A stretch of 64,000 bases of DNA from Cellulomonas fimi. Lineage in GTDB: Bacteria > Actinomycetota > Actinomycetes > Actinomycetales > Cellulomonadaceae. The notes under the pieces were generated by a model. That model was not told the DNA's origin. It made no database searches and was given only the letters and a program-made list of their open reading frames with translations. Where the stretch lies: assembly GCF_012952065.1 (NCBI RefSeq), contig NZ_JABCJJ010000001.1, positions 62,001 to 126,000 of the forward strand. The letters are read 5' to 3'. Below, piece by piece: positions 13,578 to 25,410 of the stretch. How positions within the stretch are numbered: position 1 is the first letter of the stretch; each line of letters opens with the position of its first letter. Both the position numbers and the translations under genes were made by a program.

Positions 13578-15800
13578 GTGACGACAGCCCTGTACCGCCG
13601 CTACCGGCCCGAGAACTTTGCCGAGGTCATCGGGCAGCAGCACGTCACCGAGCCGCTCATGCAGGCGTTGCGCTCCGGCAGGGTCAACCACGCGTACCTG
13701 TTCAGCGGCCCGCGGGGCTGCGGCAAGACGACGTCGGCCCGCATCCTCGCGCGCTGCCTCAACTGCGCGGCCGGCCCGACCGACACCCCGTGCGGTGCGT
13801 GCGAGTCGTGCCTCGAGCTGGCGCGCGGGGGCCCGGGCTCGCTCGACGTCGTCGAGATCGACGCGGCCAGCCACGGCGGGGTCGACGACGCGCGCGAGCT
13901 CCGCGAGCGGGCCACCTTCGCGCCGGCGCGGGACCGGTTCAAGATCTTCATCCTCGACGAGGCGCACATGGTGACGCCGCAGGGCTTCAACGCGCTGCTC
14001 AAGATCGTCGAGGAGCCGCCCGAGCATGTCATGTTCATCTTCGCGACGACCGAGCCGGACAAGGTCATCGGGACCATCCGCTCGCGCACGCACCACTACC
14101 CGTTCCGGCTCGTGCCGCCGGACGTGCTGACCGGGTACCTCGAGCAGCTGTGCGCGGCCGAGGGCGTGTCCGTCGGCACGGGCGTGCTGCCGCTCGTGAT
14201 CCGCGCCGGCGCCGGGTCGGTGCGCGACTCGCTGTCGGTGCTCGACCAGCTGGTCGCCGGCGCCGCGGACAGCACCATCGACTACGAGCGCGCCGTCGCG
14301 CTGCTCGGCTACACCCACACCACCCTGCTCGACGACGTGGTCGAGGCGGTCGCCGCGAACGACGGCGCGAGCGCGTTCCGCGTGGTCGAGCGCGTCATCT
14401 CGACCGGCCACGAGCCCCGCCGCTTCGTCGAGGACCTGCTCGAGCGCCTGCGCGACCTCATCGTCATCGCGGCGAGCGGCGAGGCGGCCGACGCCGCGCT
14501 GCGCGACGTGCCGACGGACCAGCTGACCCGGATGCGCGCGCAGGCCACGCACCTCGGCCCCGCCGAGCTGTCCCGCGCGGCCGACCTCGTCAACGCGACG
14601 CTCACCGAGATGATCGGCGCGACGTCGCCGCGCCTCCACCTCGAGCTGCTCGTCGCGCGCCTGCTGCTGCCCGCCGCCGACGACGGCGCGGTCGGCCTCG
14701 CAGCCCGGCTCGACCGGCTCGAGCGCGGGTGGCGCGCAGCGCCCGGGGGTGCGGGCGCGGCTGTCGAGCCTCCGACTCCCGCTCCGGCCGAGCCGTCGCC
14801 GCCTCCTGCCGTCGAGCCACCGGCGCCCGTCGAGCGGGTCGTCGAGGTCCCCGCTCCGGCGGAGGTCCCCGCTCCGGCCGAGCGCCCCGCTCCGGCGTCG
14901 TCCGACGTGGCGCCGGGTGAGCCCGCGCACCCGCAGTCGTCGGCGCCGATCCGTCCGACGTCGCGGGTCGACGCGCCGACCCCTGTCCAGCCCGCGACCT
15001 CGAGCCGTCCCCCCGCGGGCGGCCGGACGAGCCCGTCGGCGGCGGAGCCCCCGCGCGCGACGCCTGCCGCGGGTGGGTCGGCCCGTGAGACCGCCCAGCC
15101 CGCCGCCGCGACGCCGTCGAGCCCGGGGCTCGACACCGAGGTGCTCCGTCGGCGGTGGCCCGAGGTGCTCGACACGCTGCGCCGGCTCAAGGTCGGCACG
15201 TGGGCGCGCGTGAGCGACCACGCGCAGGTCGGGGAGCTCACCGCGACGACGCTCCGCCTGGTGTTCGCCAACCCCGTCATGGCGACCGACCTCCGCGGCG
15301 GCATCCACAACGAGATGGTCCAGCGGGCAGTCCGCGAGACGCTCGGCTTCGACGTGAAGGTCGAGGTGGCGGTGGGGGACGCGGCCTCGGGAGTGGGTCC
15401 GGCGGGCCGGGCAGGAGCGGAGCGTCGCGCACCGAGCGGGGGGGAGTCGCAGCCCGCCGAGGGCCGTCCGATACCGCAGGCGGTCGACCGGGTGCGCGCC
15501 GAGGCGTCGTGGTCCGACGTCGAGCCGCCGCCCGACCTCGACCCGGTCGAGCCGCCGTACGACGACGAGCCCGGTGGCCCACGGGGCGGTGCTGTCGCGC
15601 CCCGGTTGAGCGCGCGCGCGGCCGGCGAGCAGGCGCACGCCGAGGCGATGCGCCGGACCGGTGCGACGCCGTCGGCGGTCGAGGACTCACCGTCGCCCGA
15701 CGACCCGGACATCAGCGGGTCGCACCTCAGCGGGCCGCCGCTCATCGCGCAGATGCTCGGCGGGACCGTGATCGACGAGCAGGTCGGCGACGAGCTGTGA
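13578..15800 (+). CDS. dnaX: DNA polymerase III subunit gamma/tau
   Basis: The protein has 740 residues. ALYRRYRPENF at the start is the DnaX signature. Walker A is GPRGCGKTTS, the zinc-binding cysteines are in CLNC...CGAC..C, and FILDEAHMV is Walker B. After about residue 380 the protein becomes a long Pro/Ala-rich linker, then a domain around VLDTLRRLKVGTWARV that resembles tau domain V. It is the clamp-loader ATPase that places the beta clamp on primed DNA and links polymerase cores. The start GTG 13578 follows the family and the leaderless -10 box. recR follows on the same strand. No obvious slippage run for a programmed gamma frameshift was noticed. Confidence 0.97.
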   Translation: MTTALYRRYRPENFAEVIGQQHVTEPLMQALRSGRVNHAYLFSGPRGCGKTTSARILARCLNCAAGPTDTPCGACESCLELARGGPGSLDVVEIDAASHGGVDDARELRERATFAPARDRFKIFILDEAHMVTPQGFNALLKIVEEPPEHVMFIFATTEPDKVIGTIRSRTHHYPFRLVPPDVLTGYLEQLCAAEGVSVGTGVLPLVIRAGAGSVRDSLSVLDQLVAGAADSTIDYERAVALLGYTHTTLLDDVVEAVAANDGASAFRVVERVISTGHEPRRFVEDLLERLRDLIVIAASGEAADAALRDVPTDQLTRMRAQATHLGPAELSRAADLVNATLTEMIGATSPRLHLELLVARLLLPAADDGAVGLAARLDRLERGWRAAPGGAGAAVEPPTPAPAEPSPPPAVEPPAPVERVVEVPAPAEVPAPAERPAPASSDVAPGEPAHPQSSAPIRPTSRVDAPTPVQPATSSRPPAGGRTSPSAAEPPRATPAAGGSARETAQPAAATPSSPGLDTEVLRRRWPEVLDTLRRLKVGTWARVSDHAQVGELTATTLRLVFANPVMATDLRGGIHNEMVQRAVRETLGFDVKVEVAVGDAASGVGPAGRAGAERRAPSGGESQPAEGRPIPQAVDRVRAEASWSDVEPPPDLDPVEPPYDDEPGGPRGGAVAPRLSARAAGEQAHAEAMRRTGATPSAVEDSPSPDDPDISGSHLSGPPLIAQMLGGTVIDEQVGDEL

Positions 15801-15858
15801 TCCGCTGCCGGTCCTGAGCCTCTGCCGAGCCGGGAGGCTCCGCGTCGGTGGCACCCCG

Positions 15859-15864
15859 TAGGCT
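15859..15864 (+). promoter_or_regulatory. Leaderless -10 box of recR
   Basis: TAGGCT is followed by 7 nt and GTG 15872. It supports this start over the upstream in-frame GTG at 15848. Confidence 0.6.
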
Positions 15865-15871
15865 GGCCGAC

Positions 15872-16471
15872 GTGTACGAAGGCGCGGTCCAGGACCTGAT
15901 CGACGAGCTCGGCCGGCTTCCCGGCGTCGGGCCCAAGAGCGCGCAGCGGATCGCCTTCCACCTGCTGGCTGTCGACCCGGTCGAGGTGCGGCGGCTCGTC
16001 GACGCGCTGACCGAGGTCAAGGCGCGCGTCCGGTTCTGCGACGTCTGCGGCAACGTCACGCAGGAGGAGACGTGCCGGGTCTGCCGCGACCCCCGGCGGT
16101 CCACGACCGTGATCTGCGTGGTCGAGGAGCCGAAGGACGTCGTCGCGATCGAGCGCACGCGCGAGTTCCGCGGCAAGTACCACGTGCTCGGCGGAGCCAT
16201 CAACCCGATCGCGGGCGTGGGGCCGGACGACCTGCGGATCAAGGAGCTGCTCACGCGGCTCGCGAGCGGCGAGGTCACCGAGGTCATCCTGGCGACCGAC
16301 CCCAACGTCGAGGGTGAGGCCACCTCGACGTACCTCGCGCGGATGCTCCTGCCGATGGGCCTGACGGTGAGCAGGCTCGCGTCCGGTCTGCCGGTGGGCG
16401 GCGATCTGGAGTACGCGGACGAGGTGACCCTCGGCCGTGCGTTCGAGGGGAGGCGACGGATCAATGCCTGA
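15872..16471 (+). CDS. recR: Recombination mediator RecR
   Basis: The protein has 199 residues, the normal RecR length. It begins [19 protein letters not shown], then has the helix-hairpin-helix, the zinc motif [16 protein letters not shown], and a Toprim domain around [12 protein letters not shown]. RecR with RecO and RecF loads RecA on SSB-coated gaps. The ORF is open to a GTG at 15848, but family alignment and the -10 box favour 15872. The stop overlaps the next gene by 8 nt, so translation is coupled. Confidence 0.97.
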   Translation: MYEGAVQDLIDELGRLPGVGPKSAQRIAFHLLAVDPVEVRRLVDALTEVKARVRFCDVCGNVTQEETCRVCRDPRRSTTVICVVEEPKDVVAIERTREFRGKYHVLGGAINPIAGVGPDDLRIKELLTRLASGEVTEVILATDPNVEGEATSTYLARMLLPMGLTVSRLASGLPVGGDLEYADEVTLGRAFEGRRRINA

Positions 16472-17123
16472 CGGGACGAAGCCTGACGAGACGATGCCTG
16501 ACGGGACGATGCCGGCCGTGCCGATGCAGGACGACCAGGGGAACGACATCGATCCGGCGGTGGCCGCCGAGGCGGCCGACCTCCTCGCGGTGGCACGCAC
16601 CATGGCCGAGGAGAGCCGGAGCTACCTGAGCACGGTGACCGAGGTCGGCTCCGGGAGCAATCCCGAGGCCACGATCCCGCTGCTGCTCCTCGCGGTGTCC
16701 GACCTGCTCAGCGCCGGCGCGCGACTCGGCGCGATCCAGGACGTCGTGCCGCCCGAGCGCTACGAGCCCGACGTCGGGCCGGACCCCGACGTGGACCCGT
16801 TGCGGATCGCCCTCGCCAACGTGCTCGAGGGTCTCGACGAGTTCGCCGAGATCGTCGACCCGCTCCTGGGCGCCGAGATCGGCACGAGCTCGATCTCGGG
16901 AGACCTGGTGGCGATCGCCGGCGCCGTCGCGCAGGGTCTGCGGCACTTCGAGGCCGGTCAGACGCTCGAGGCGCTCTGGTGGTGGCAGTTCTCGTACCTG
17001 TCCGCCTGGGGTGAGCGCGCCTCGAGCGTCCTGCGGGTGCTCCAGGTGCTGCTCGGGCACCTCCGGCTCGACGTCGAGGACGACGTCGCGGCCGAGGCGG
17101 AGTACGACGCGCTCCAGCCCTGA
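16464..17123 (+). CDS. DUF5063 family protein
   Basis: The protein has 219 residues and follows recR as in many actinobacteria. ATG 16464 is preceded by AGGGGAGG inside recR. The first ~20 residues carry a short repeated motif ([17 protein letters not shown]). The rest is mainly helical with acidic stretches ([19 protein letters not shown]) and conserved aromatics ([16 protein letters not shown]). I assign it to DUF5063 from this context and pattern. Its function is unknown; a link to recombinational repair rests only on the conserved coupling with recR. Confidence 0.75.
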   Translation: MPDGTKPDETMPDGTMPAVPMQDDQGNDIDPAVAAEAADLLAVARTMAEESRSYLSTVTEVGSGSNPEATIPLLLLAVSDLLSAGARLGAIQDVVPPERYEPDVGPDPDVDPLRIALANVLEGLDEFAEIVDPLLGAEIGTSSISGDLVAIAGAVAQGLRHFEAGQTLEALWWWQFSYLSAWGERASSVLRVLQVLLGHLRLDVEDDVAAEAEYDALQP

Positions 17124-17150
17124 CCGCCGAGGCCTGGCCGCTGAGCCCTT

Positions 17151-18362
17151 TCAGGCGACGCGCGTGCCCCGGGGCAGCGTGCGCTGCGGGATCGCGAGGC
17201 GACGCACCGCGATCGCGAGGCCGGCCCCACCGAGCGCCAGGTTCGCCGCGAGACCCCACGGCCAGACGACGCTCCGGTCGGGCTCGCGCTCGGCGACCGG
17301 CGACTGGGCCACCGGCGACTGGGCCGAGCCGCTCGTGAGCTCGGCGAACCCGCCGCACCAGTCCTCCTCGGCCGCCGGTCCGGTCCGCGCCTCCCGCACG
17401 CCCGTGCGGATCGCCGCGAGCGGGTCCGCGGTGTAGACCGTCTCCTCGACACGGACCTCCGGCGCTGCGTCGGCGAGGATGACGAACGGGTTGACCGCGA
17501 GCAGCCACCACGTCCGCTCGGTGTGCGGGCGCGACATGGTGACGGTCTGCCACGTGCACGTCGGCGGCTCGTCGTCGTCCCACCGGTAGTCGCCCGACGT
17601 GGTCCACACCCGCACCGGCTCCTCCTGCGTCACCGCGGGCAGCGTGAGGGCGAACACGATCGGGCTCAGCACCGTCAGCCCGGCGACCGCGAGGAACGTC
17701 AGGACGGCGGAGCCCGACGTCCGCGGCGACAGCGCCGAGAACCCGAGCCCGATCGCGCACACCACGGCGAGCAGCACCGCCAGCACGACCAGGCACACCA
17801 CCACCGACACCACGGGCGTGCCCCCGGCCGCGAGCGCGACCACGAGGAACGGCACGCCGGCCGCGAGGAAGGCGAGCGCCGCCACCCAGGCCGCGACGAG
17901 CTTGCCGACGGCGATCTCGCCCGGCGTCAGCAGCGTGACCTGGAGCGTCGCGAGCGTCCCCGCGGCGCGGTCGCCGTTGATCGACGTCGCGCTCAGGGTC
18001 GGCGAGACGAGCAGCCCCAGGAACAGCACGAAGAACACGACGACACCGAAGATGGTCGGCCCGCGAAGCACCTGAGCCGACACCCCCATCCCGCTCGTGT
18101 CGACGCCCGGCGGCGTGCCGGGGAACGCCGCGCCGACCGCCGCCCACGTGAGGGCGGTGACCGCCCCGACCACCACGAACCACACGACCAGCGCCACGAC
18201 CCACCGCGTCGACCGCACGCGCTGGCGAAGATCGAGCACCGCGACGGTCCGCACGCCGTGCCACGACAACGACCACGGGCCCTGCTCCGCCGGGCTGCCC
18301 GACGGCGCGGGGTCGCCTCCCGGGGTGGGTGCGGCGTCGTCCAGGGTCACCTCGGTGGTCAT
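17151..18362 (-). CDS. ABC-type exporter permease, ABC-2 family
   Basis: The protein has 403 residues and about six hydrophobic segments, the first at [20 protein letters not shown] and the last near the C-terminus ([16 protein letters not shown]). A large soluble loop containing [19 protein letters not shown] lies between segments 5 and 6. This matches membrane halves of ABC-2 exporters. The frame stays open far upstream, but ATG 18362 overlaps the stop of the ATPase gene (ATGA), which fixes the start. With the ATPase it forms a two-gene export unit; the cargo is unknown. Confidence 0.85.
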   Translation of the reverse strand: MTTEVTLDDAAPTPGGDPAPSGSPAEQGPWSLSWHGVRTVAVLDLRQRVRSTRWVVALVVWFVVVGAVTALTWAAVGAAFPGTPPGVDTSGMGVSAQVLRGPTIFGVVVFFVLFLGLLVSPTLSATSINGDRAAGTLATLQVTLLTPGEIAVGKLVAAWVAALAFLAAGVPFLVVALAAGGTPVVSVVVCLVVLAVLLAVVCAIGLGFSALSPRTSGSAVLTFLAVAGLTVLSPIVFALTLPAVTQEEPVRVWTTSGDYRWDDDEPPTCTWQTVTMSRPHTERTWWLLAVNPFVILADAAPEVRVEETVYTADPLAAIRTGVREARTGPAAEEDWCGGFAELTSGSAQSPVAQSPVAEREPDRSVVWPWGLAANLALGGAGLAIAVRRLAIPQRTLPRGTRVA

Positions 18363-19339
18363 CGCCGCTCCTCCTCGAGCGCCAGGTACGCCTGCTCGAG
18401 AGCGCCGCCCGCGGGTGCCAACGAGGTCACGGGGACGCCCGCCGCGACGGCGTCGCGCAGCAGGGCCGCAGCACCCTCCTCGCCCTGCACCTCGACCAGC
18501 ACACCCCCCGGCCCAGCACCCGGCCCAGCACCCGGCCCAGAATCTGGCCCAGAATCCGGCCCAGCACCCCGCCCGTCCGCGTCGTCGTCCGGTCGCCAGG
18601 CGGCGCCGGCCGAGTCGAGCCAGCGGGTCAGAGCCGGGAAGGACAGCGCGCGCAGGCGCCAGGTCCGCGGCCCCGCCTCGGCGCTCGCGACGCTGCCCGA
18701 CGCCGCGGTGCGCCCGCGCGAGAGGAACACCGCGTCGTCGGCCATCTCGTCGAGCTCGGTGAGCACGTGGCTCGACACCAGCACCGTCCTGCCCTCGGCC
18801 GCGAGCCGACGCAGCAGCACGCGCAGGTCGACGCGGGACCGCGGGTCGAGACCGCTCGCGGGCTCGTCGAGCAGCAGGACCTCCGGGTCGTGGACGAGCG
18901 CCCGCGCCAGGCCGAGCCGCTGCTTCTGCCCGCGAGACAGCACGCTGGCGGGGCGGTCGGCGAACTCGGTGAGGTGCACGGTCTCGAGCAGCTCGGCGGC
19001 GCGCGCCGCGCCTCGGTCGGGTGCCATCCGGTAGGCCGCCGCGAACGTGCGGAGCACCTCGCGCGCGGTCAGCGAGTCCCACGTGCCGAAGGCGTCGGGC
19101 ATCCAGCCTGTCCGGGCACGGGCGGCGTAGCCGTGGACGGCGACGTCGTACCCGCCGACCCGCACCTCGCCCGCGTCCGGCACGAGCAGTCCCGCGAGGA
19201 TCAGCAGGAGCGTCGTCTTGCCCGACCCGTTGGGGCCGATCAGGGCCGTGACGGCACCGGGCCGAGCCTCGAGGCTGACGCCGTCGAGCGCGCGGACCGT
19301 CCCGAACGACCGGTGCACCGCGCGCACGCTGAGAGACAT
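18359..19339 (-). CDS. ABC exporter ATP-binding protein
   Basis: The protein has 326 residues. Walker A is [11 protein letters not shown], the signature is [15 protein letters not shown] (Ser-Arg-Gly-Gln instead of Ser-Gly-Gly-Gln), Walker B is [12 protein letters not shown], and the switch His is in VSSHVLTEL. The C-terminal third contains a Gly-Pro/Ser-Asp repeat ([17 protein letters not shown]) that is unusual and looks recently expanded. A TAGGTT box 6 nt before the ATG suggests a leaderless message. It energises the permease encoded immediately downstream. Confidence 0.92.
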   Translation of the reverse strand: MSLSVRAVHRSFGTVRALDGVSLEARPGAVTALIGPNGSGKTTLLLILAGLLVPDAGEVRVGGYDVAVHGYAARARTGWMPDAFGTWDSLTAREVLRTFAAAYRMAPDRGAARAAELLETVHLTEFADRPASVLSRGQKQRLGLARALVHDPEVLLLDEPASGLDPRSRVDLRVLLRRLAAEGRTVLVSSHVLTELDEMADDAVFLSRGRTAASGSVASAEAGPRTWRLRALSFPALTRWLDSAGAAWRPDDDADGRGAGPDSGPDSGPGAGPGAGPGGVLVEVQGEEGAAALLRDAVAAGVPVTSLAPAGGALEQAYLALEEERR

Positions 19340-19345
19340 GCGCCG

Positions 19346-19351
19346 AACCTA
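19346..19351 (-). promoter_or_regulatory. Leaderless -10 box of the ABC exporter operon
   Basis: On the - strand TAGGTT is followed by 6 nt and the ATG at 19339. Confidence 0.55.
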
Positions 19352-19463
19352 CGCGAGCGCTGTCCTGTGCGGCAGAGCCGCTCGTGGGACCCGTTGCGAC
19401 GCGCGTGCGACGCGTGTGATAGACCAGCGCCGTGCTGCAGACCGTCACCCGTTCGGCGCGCGC

Positions 19464-20246
19464 GTGACGTCCGGCGGCGTCGAGATCGCGGGCGCCACCC
19501 TCCTGCTCCTGGTCCTCGCCGGCTTCGCCGCGGGCTGGATCGACGCCGTCGTGGGCGGTGGCGGTCTGGTGCAGCTGCCGGCGCTGCTGCTCGTCCCGGG
19601 GATGAGCCCCGTGCAGGCGCTCGCGACCAACAAGCTGGCCGGGATCATGGGCACCTCGGTGAGCGCCGTGACGTACTACCGGCGCGTGGGGCCGGACATG
19701 AGCACGGCGCTCCCGACCGCGCTCGCGGCCCTCGGCGGGGCCGCCGGGGGAGCGGCGCTCGCGAGCTCGCTGCCGGAGGCCGTGTTCCGTCCGGTCATCC
19801 TGGTGGCACTCGTGCTCGTCGCCGTCTACACGGTCGCGCGGCCGAGCGTCGGCAGGTCGACCGCGCTGCGGTGGGCGGGTCGGCGGCACACCGGCGCCGC
19901 GGCGGCGATCGGCGCGGTCATCGGCTTCTACGACGGGCTGCTCGGCCCCGGGACCGGCACGTTCCTCGTGATCGCGCTCGTGGGCGTGCTCGGGTTCGCG
20001 TTCCTCGAGGCGTCGGCGCAGGCGAAGATCGTCAACGCCGCGACGAACCTCGGGGCGCTCGCGGTGTTCGCGGTCCAGGGCGCGCCGCTGTGGAAGCTCG
20101 GGCTCGCGGTGGGGGTCGCCAACATCGCCGGCGCGTACCTCGGCGCACGGATGGCGGTCGCGAAGGGCAGCGCGTTCGTCCGGGTCGTGTTCGTCGTGGT
20201 GGTCGGCGCGTTGATCGTCCGGCTCGGCTGGGACGTCTTCGCCTGA
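19464..20246 (+). CDS. TSUP (TauE/SafE) family membrane permease
   Basis: The protein has 260 residues with around eight hydrophobic segments in two similar halves. The hallmark first-half segment [19 protein letters not shown] and its second-half partner [15 protein letters not shown] are typical of the TSUP family, which moves sulfite, sulfoacetate or other small organosulfur or carboxylate anions. GTG 19464 begins shortly before the first membrane helix; the frame is open further upstream but without a membrane-protein-like sequence. Substrate and regulation cannot be read from the sequence. Confidence 0.9.
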   Translation: MTSGGVEIAGATLLLLVLAGFAAGWIDAVVGGGGLVQLPALLLVPGMSPVQALATNKLAGIMGTSVSAVTYYRRVGPDMSTALPTALAALGGAAGGAALASSLPEAVFRPVILVALVLVAVYTVARPSVGRSTALRWAGRRHTGAAAAIGAVIGFYDGLLGPGTGTFLVIALVGVLGFAFLEASAQAKIVNAATNLGALAVFAVQGAPLWKLGLAVGVANIAGAYLGARMAVAKGSAFVRVVFVVVVGALIVRLGWDVFA

Positions 20247-20449
20247 GAGGTCGACCGCTCGCCCGCCACCGCCCACGAGACTCACCCGCGCGACTCACCC
20301 GCGCGCCACGTCGTCAGACCCACGTGAGCCCTGAGCGTCGCGTCGTTCTGACAACGAGAAGGGGTCCGCGATGTGAGCGGGACCGGGTCCGGAGGGTGGC
20401 CGCACCTAGACTCGGCCGCCTGTCCCCAGAGGAATCCGGAGCTCGGACC

Positions 20450-22839
<2,390 letters not shown>

Positions 22840-22842
22840 AGC

Positions 22843-22886
22843 GTGTCAGACACAGCGCGCGCCCCGGCGCGCGCTGTGCCTGACAC
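22843..22886 (+). terminator. Hairpin terminator after asd
   Basis: GTGTCAGACACAGCGCGC (22843-22860) pairs with GCGCGCTGTGCCTGACAC (22869-22886) almost perfectly. It ends the lysC-asd unit. Confidence 0.75.
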
Positions 22887-22990
22887 CGCGTCCGTCGACG
22901 TGCTCATGGCTGACGTGTCAGGCGTGACGCGTACGGGGGCGCGCGCTGTGTCTGACACGCGCTGTGCCTGACGCGCGCTGTGCCTGACAC
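22869..22990. repeat. Repeated half-hairpin units downstream of asd
   Basis: The segment CGCGCTGTG(C/T)CTGACAC recurs at about 22870-22886, 22942-22957, 22957-22972 (partial) and 22975-22990. The arrangement suggests that one arm of the terminator was duplicated several times toward the Nudix gene. Confidence 0.7.
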
Positions 22991-23010
22991 CGTGTGGGGG
23001 AGCCGTCGGG

Positions 23011-23508
23011 TCAGCTCGGCGGCGGGTCGAACCAGGTGCCGCGCGCCGGGTCGGCGCGGTAGGCGAGGGCGTGCGCGATCCGTTCCCGTGACGTCCGCGT
23101 CATCGGCTCCGGCAGTGCGTCCGGAGGGAACCAGCCGACCTCGGTCGACTCGTCGTCGCCCACGTGCGCCTCGCCGCCGACCGGTCGGCACAGGAACGTG
23201 AGATCGACGTACTGCGCCTGGTCGCCGTTCTCGTAGACGACCCTCTCGCGGTCCGACGACACCGCGACCAGGGCGACGGTGACGGCGTCGACCCCGGTCT
23301 CCTCCCGGACCTCGCGGACCGCCGCGTGCGCGGGCTGCTCGCCCGGCTCGAGGATCCCGCTGACGACGGCCCATCGTCCGTTGTCGGCCCGTCGCCCGAG
23401 CAGGAGCCGCCCGTCCTCGTCGACGACGACGGCGCTCACGCCCGGCAGCCACAACAGGTCCGTGCCGACGCGGGCGCGCAGGCGGCTGACGAAGTCGGGG
23501 ATGGGCAT
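23011..23508 (-). CDS. Nudix hydrolase
   Basis: The protein has 165 residues. The Nudix box GILEPGEQPAHAAVREVREETGVD is complete (positions seen: G, E, REV, EE, G) and is preceded by SAVVVDEDGRLLLGRR. Members hydrolyse nucleoside diphosphates linked to another group, often NTP cleaning or NADH/ADP-ribose hydrolysis. The N-terminal PDFVSRLRARVG extension and the C-terminal arm do not define the substrate. ATG 23508 is chosen from the Nudix context and a leaderless -10 box; the frame is open far upstream without similarity. Confidence 0.93.
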   Translation of the reverse strand: MPIPDFVSRLRARVGTDLLWLPGVSAVVVDEDGRLLLGRRADNGRWAVVSGILEPGEQPAHAAVREVREETGVDAVTVALVAVSSDRERVVYENGDQAQYVDLTFLCRPVGGEAHVGDDESTEVGWFPPDALPEPMTRTSRERIAHALAYRADPARGTWFDPPPS

Positions 23509-23514
23509 GCGCCG

Positions 23515-23520
23515 AGCGTA
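23515..23520 (-). promoter_or_regulatory. Leaderless -10 box of the Nudix gene
   Basis: On the - strand TACGCT is followed by 6 nt and ATG 23508. Confidence 0.55.
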
Positions 23521-23655
23521 CGTGCGGGCAGCGTAGGTGTGGACCGTGTCCGTGCGATGCGCCGCATGGGTGCGAATCGCCTGATCGATCCCTTGTGCCG
23601 CATCCGGCGGCCTGGTCGGATGTGCCGACGTCCGTCCTGCGGAGAGAAAGGTGCC

Positions 23656-24315
23656 ATGCCGACCCTGACCACACGCGTGAGTGGTCCTGCTGCGATCGTC
23701 GGCGGACTGCTGTGGGTCGCGGTCGTGCTGCTCCACGCGGCGCGGCCGGTCGGATGCGTCGGTGCGGGGTGCGCGGTGTCTCGGATGCGTTCGCCGGGCC
23801 CGTGGGAGGCGCCGCTCCTCGTCGCCGCCGCGCTGCTGCTCGGCGTCGCGGCCGCGGCCCTCGTCACCGCGGCCCGCGCGACCGGGCGCTGGGGCCGGCT
23901 GGGCCGCCGTGGGGTCTTGGCGGCAGCCGCGGGGTTCGTCGTCCTGGCTCTCGGGGGCGGGCTCCAGTCGCTGGTGTACGGCGGCGACTGGAGCGCCATG
24001 CCGCTCTTCGTGGGCCCAGGGATCCTGCTCGCGTCGGTCCGACTGGTGCTCGTCGGGGTGGCAGTGCTGCGCGCCCGTGTGATCTCGTCGTGGGCCGGCG
24101 TCGCCCTCGTGGCGGGCGGTGCCGCGATGCTCGCGTCCAACGAGCAGACCGCGCTGGTGCTGTTCTTCCTGCCGTTCGGCGTCGGTTGGGTCATGGTCGG
24201 CATCGCGATGCTGACGGCCCGGGGAGCCGCGGAGCCGTCGCGCGAGCCTGCGAAAGGCCACGAGCATGCGAAAGGCCCGAGCATGCGAAAGGCCCGAGCA
24301 CGCGAAAGGCCCTGA
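23656..24315 (+). CDS. Hypothetical multi-pass membrane protein
   Basis: The protein has 219 residues. GAGAAAGG lies 5-6 nt before ATG 23656. Hydrophobic segments can be seen at AAIVGGLLWVAVVLLHAA, APLLVAAALLLGVAAAALV, GVLAAAAGFVVLALGGGLQ, LFVGPGILLASVRLVLVG, WAGVALVAGGAAMLA and LVLFFLPFGVGWVMVGIA, so about six helices. No family is recognised. Its last ~20 codons are made of a 17-bp tandem repeat abutting the att-like boundary of the tRNA-Pro element, so its C-terminus was probably altered by that insertion. Confidence 0.7.
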   Translation: MPTLTTRVSGPAAIVGGLLWVAVVLLHAARPVGCVGAGCAVSRMRSPGPWEAPLLVAAALLLGVAAAALVTAARATGRWGRLGRRGVLAAAAGFVVLALGGGLQSLVYGGDWSAMPLFVGPGILLASVRLVLVGVAVLRARVISSWAGVALVAGGAAMLASNEQTALVLFFLPFGVGWVMVGIAMLTARGAAEPSREPAKGHEHAKGPSMRKARARERP

Positions 24316-24318
24316 CAG
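24250..24318. repeat. Four copies of a 17/18-bp tandem repeat
   Basis: GCGAAAGGCCCGAGCAT-like units lie at 24250-24267, 24268-24284, 24285-24301 and 24302-24318, forming the C-terminal codons of the membrane protein. The AAGGCCC part resembles the left arm of the tRNA-Pro terminator. Confidence 0.85.
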
Positions 24319-24365
24319 GCGTCTCCGCCGACCAGGAGCCTTCCTCAACCGTCGGGTGGCGGGAT

Positions 24366-24408
24366 CGGGGTGGCGGGATTCGAACCCACGACCTCTTCGT
24401 CCCGAACG
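24366..24408 (-). repeat. Partial tRNA-Pro copy (putative att site)
   Basis: This 43-bp stretch is identical to 25929-25971 of the intact tRNA-Pro gene. It covers the acceptor 3' strand, T arm, variable loop and half of the anticodon arm. It lacks the 5' half, so it is not a functional tRNA. Confidence 0.9.
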
Positions 24409-24501
24409 TCCCGGGTGCGGAATCTCGCTGGTTCTCCGAGGGGAGAGTCCTTCTGGGCCGCTGAGTGCGGTGTGGGGGTGATTCTGGGGTCAGCGCCCGG
24501 C

Positions 24502-24912
24502 TCACTCGACGCGAAGGCGTTCCATCGGCTGCCCGGTCAGGTCGGCGATGAGGTCGAAGTCCTTGTCCAGGTGGAGGACCGTCCGTTGCGTCAGCTCGGC
24601 CGCCGCTGCGACGAGGAGATCAGGGATGGAGGGGGCGCGATGCCGGCCACGCTCGGCCAGCAGTCGCTGTACCTGGACGGCTCGGTCCTCGGCGGCGGGC
24701 GTCAGGTACTCCACAGGCATCGATCCCACCGGCGCGGAGCTCAGCGTGCGCCCGAGGTCGTCGGCGGACCGGGCCGAGAAGCCGGCTTCAAGCAGAGTCA
24801 CTGTAGTAATTGCGACCATTCCGCGTTCGATCCGGTTGGCCCATTCCTCGGCGTCGGCGCTCTGGCCCAGCCTGACGAGCGCAGACTTGTCGATCAGCCA
24901 GGACGTCGTCAT
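24502..24912 (-). CDS. PIN-domain toxin, VapC type
   Basis: The protein has 136 residues. The acidic PIN residues are in place: Asp8 (WLIDKSAL), Glu near 42 (TLLEAGF), Asp near 97 (IPDLLVA) and Asp near 117 (HLDKDFD). VapC proteins are Mg-dependent RNases that cleave tRNA or rRNA when freed from antitoxin. ATG 24912 overlaps the antitoxin stop (ATGA), the standard toxin-antitoxin coupling. It is cargo of the tRNA-Pro element, where it may stabilise the element. Confidence 0.92.
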   Translation of the reverse strand: MTTSWLIDKSALVRLGQSADAEEWANRIERGMVAITTVTLLEAGFSARSADDLGRTLSSAPVGSMPVEYLTPAAEDRAVQVQRLLAERGRHRAPSIPDLLVAAAAELTQRTVLHLDKDFDLIADLTGQPMERLRVE

Positions 24913-25130
24913 GACCAGGCGTCGGACATCACCGTCTCGTCGGCGAGGTCGGCGACGAGATCTCCGAGTGCGCGCAGGTCCGCCGCAGTAACCGGCCCGA
25001 CGGTCCGTCGAGCCTCGCGGTGCAGGTGCCGACGCAGGTACTCGGTCCGTGAGATGCCGAGCCTCGCTGCCTGCTCATCGAGCAGGGTCAGGTCCTCGGC
25101 GGGTAAGTTGCGGATCAGGACGTCTGGCAT
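24909..25130 (-). CDS. Ribbon-helix-helix antitoxin, VapB type
   Basis: The protein has 73 residues. [14 protein letters not shown] is the N-terminal strand of an RHH DNA-binding fold and [13 protein letters not shown] its second helix. The acidic C-terminal part should wrap around the toxin. GGAGGTGG lies just before ATG 25130, which settles the start against a longer frame to 25175. It is expected to repress its own operon and to neutralise the PIN toxin encoded next. Confidence 0.9.
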   Translation of the reverse strand: MPDVLIRNLPAEDLTLLDEQAARLGISRTEYLRRHLHREARRTVGPVTAADLRALGDLVADLADETVMSDAWS

Positions 25131-25198
25131 GGGTCCACCTCCTAGATATCTGACGCTATCACGCCACGAGAGCATGATGCCGTGCCCGGCCGTCGGGG

Positions 25199-25410
25199 GT
25201 TCGCCTGCACCGCGACATCCTCACCCACCTGGCGACCACGACGTTCGTCGCCAAGGCCGAGAACGTCGTGCCGCTCGGCCCGCCCGGGGTCGGCAAGACC
25301 CACGGCATCGCCCTCGGCGTCAAGGCCGCCCACGACACCGGACGCCTCGCACACGAGCTCACAAGCCTCGCCGCTACAAGCTGCATATCATCGACGAGGT
25401 CGGCTACACA
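25199..25410 (+). pseudogene. IstB-like ATPase fragment (IS21 family)
   Basis: One frame reads AENVVPLGPPGVGKTHGIAL and GVKAAHDTGR, the Walker A region of IstB transposition helpers. After a frameshift at about 25360 another frame reads RYKLHIIDEVGY, the Walker B region. The piece between (about 40 residues in intact IstB) and both ends are missing. No istA partner is visible. Confidence 0.7.

Noticed and set aside
13566-13578. ATG 13566 as dnaX start
   Set aside because: The ATG lies inside the TATGGT -10 box, and family alignment begins at GTG 13578.
12749-14920. A 723-codon + strand frame across the SRP RNA and dnaX
   Set aside because: It reads through a structural RNA and dnaX in the wrong frame.
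17151-20285. A single 1044-codon - strand gene
   Set aside because: Only its last 403 codons are protein-like (the ABC permease). The upstream part overlaps the ATPase gene in another frame and TSUP on the other strand.
24366-24408. A second tRNA-Pro gene
   Set aside because: Only the 3' part is present; the D arm, the 5' acceptor strand and half of the anticodon arm are missing.
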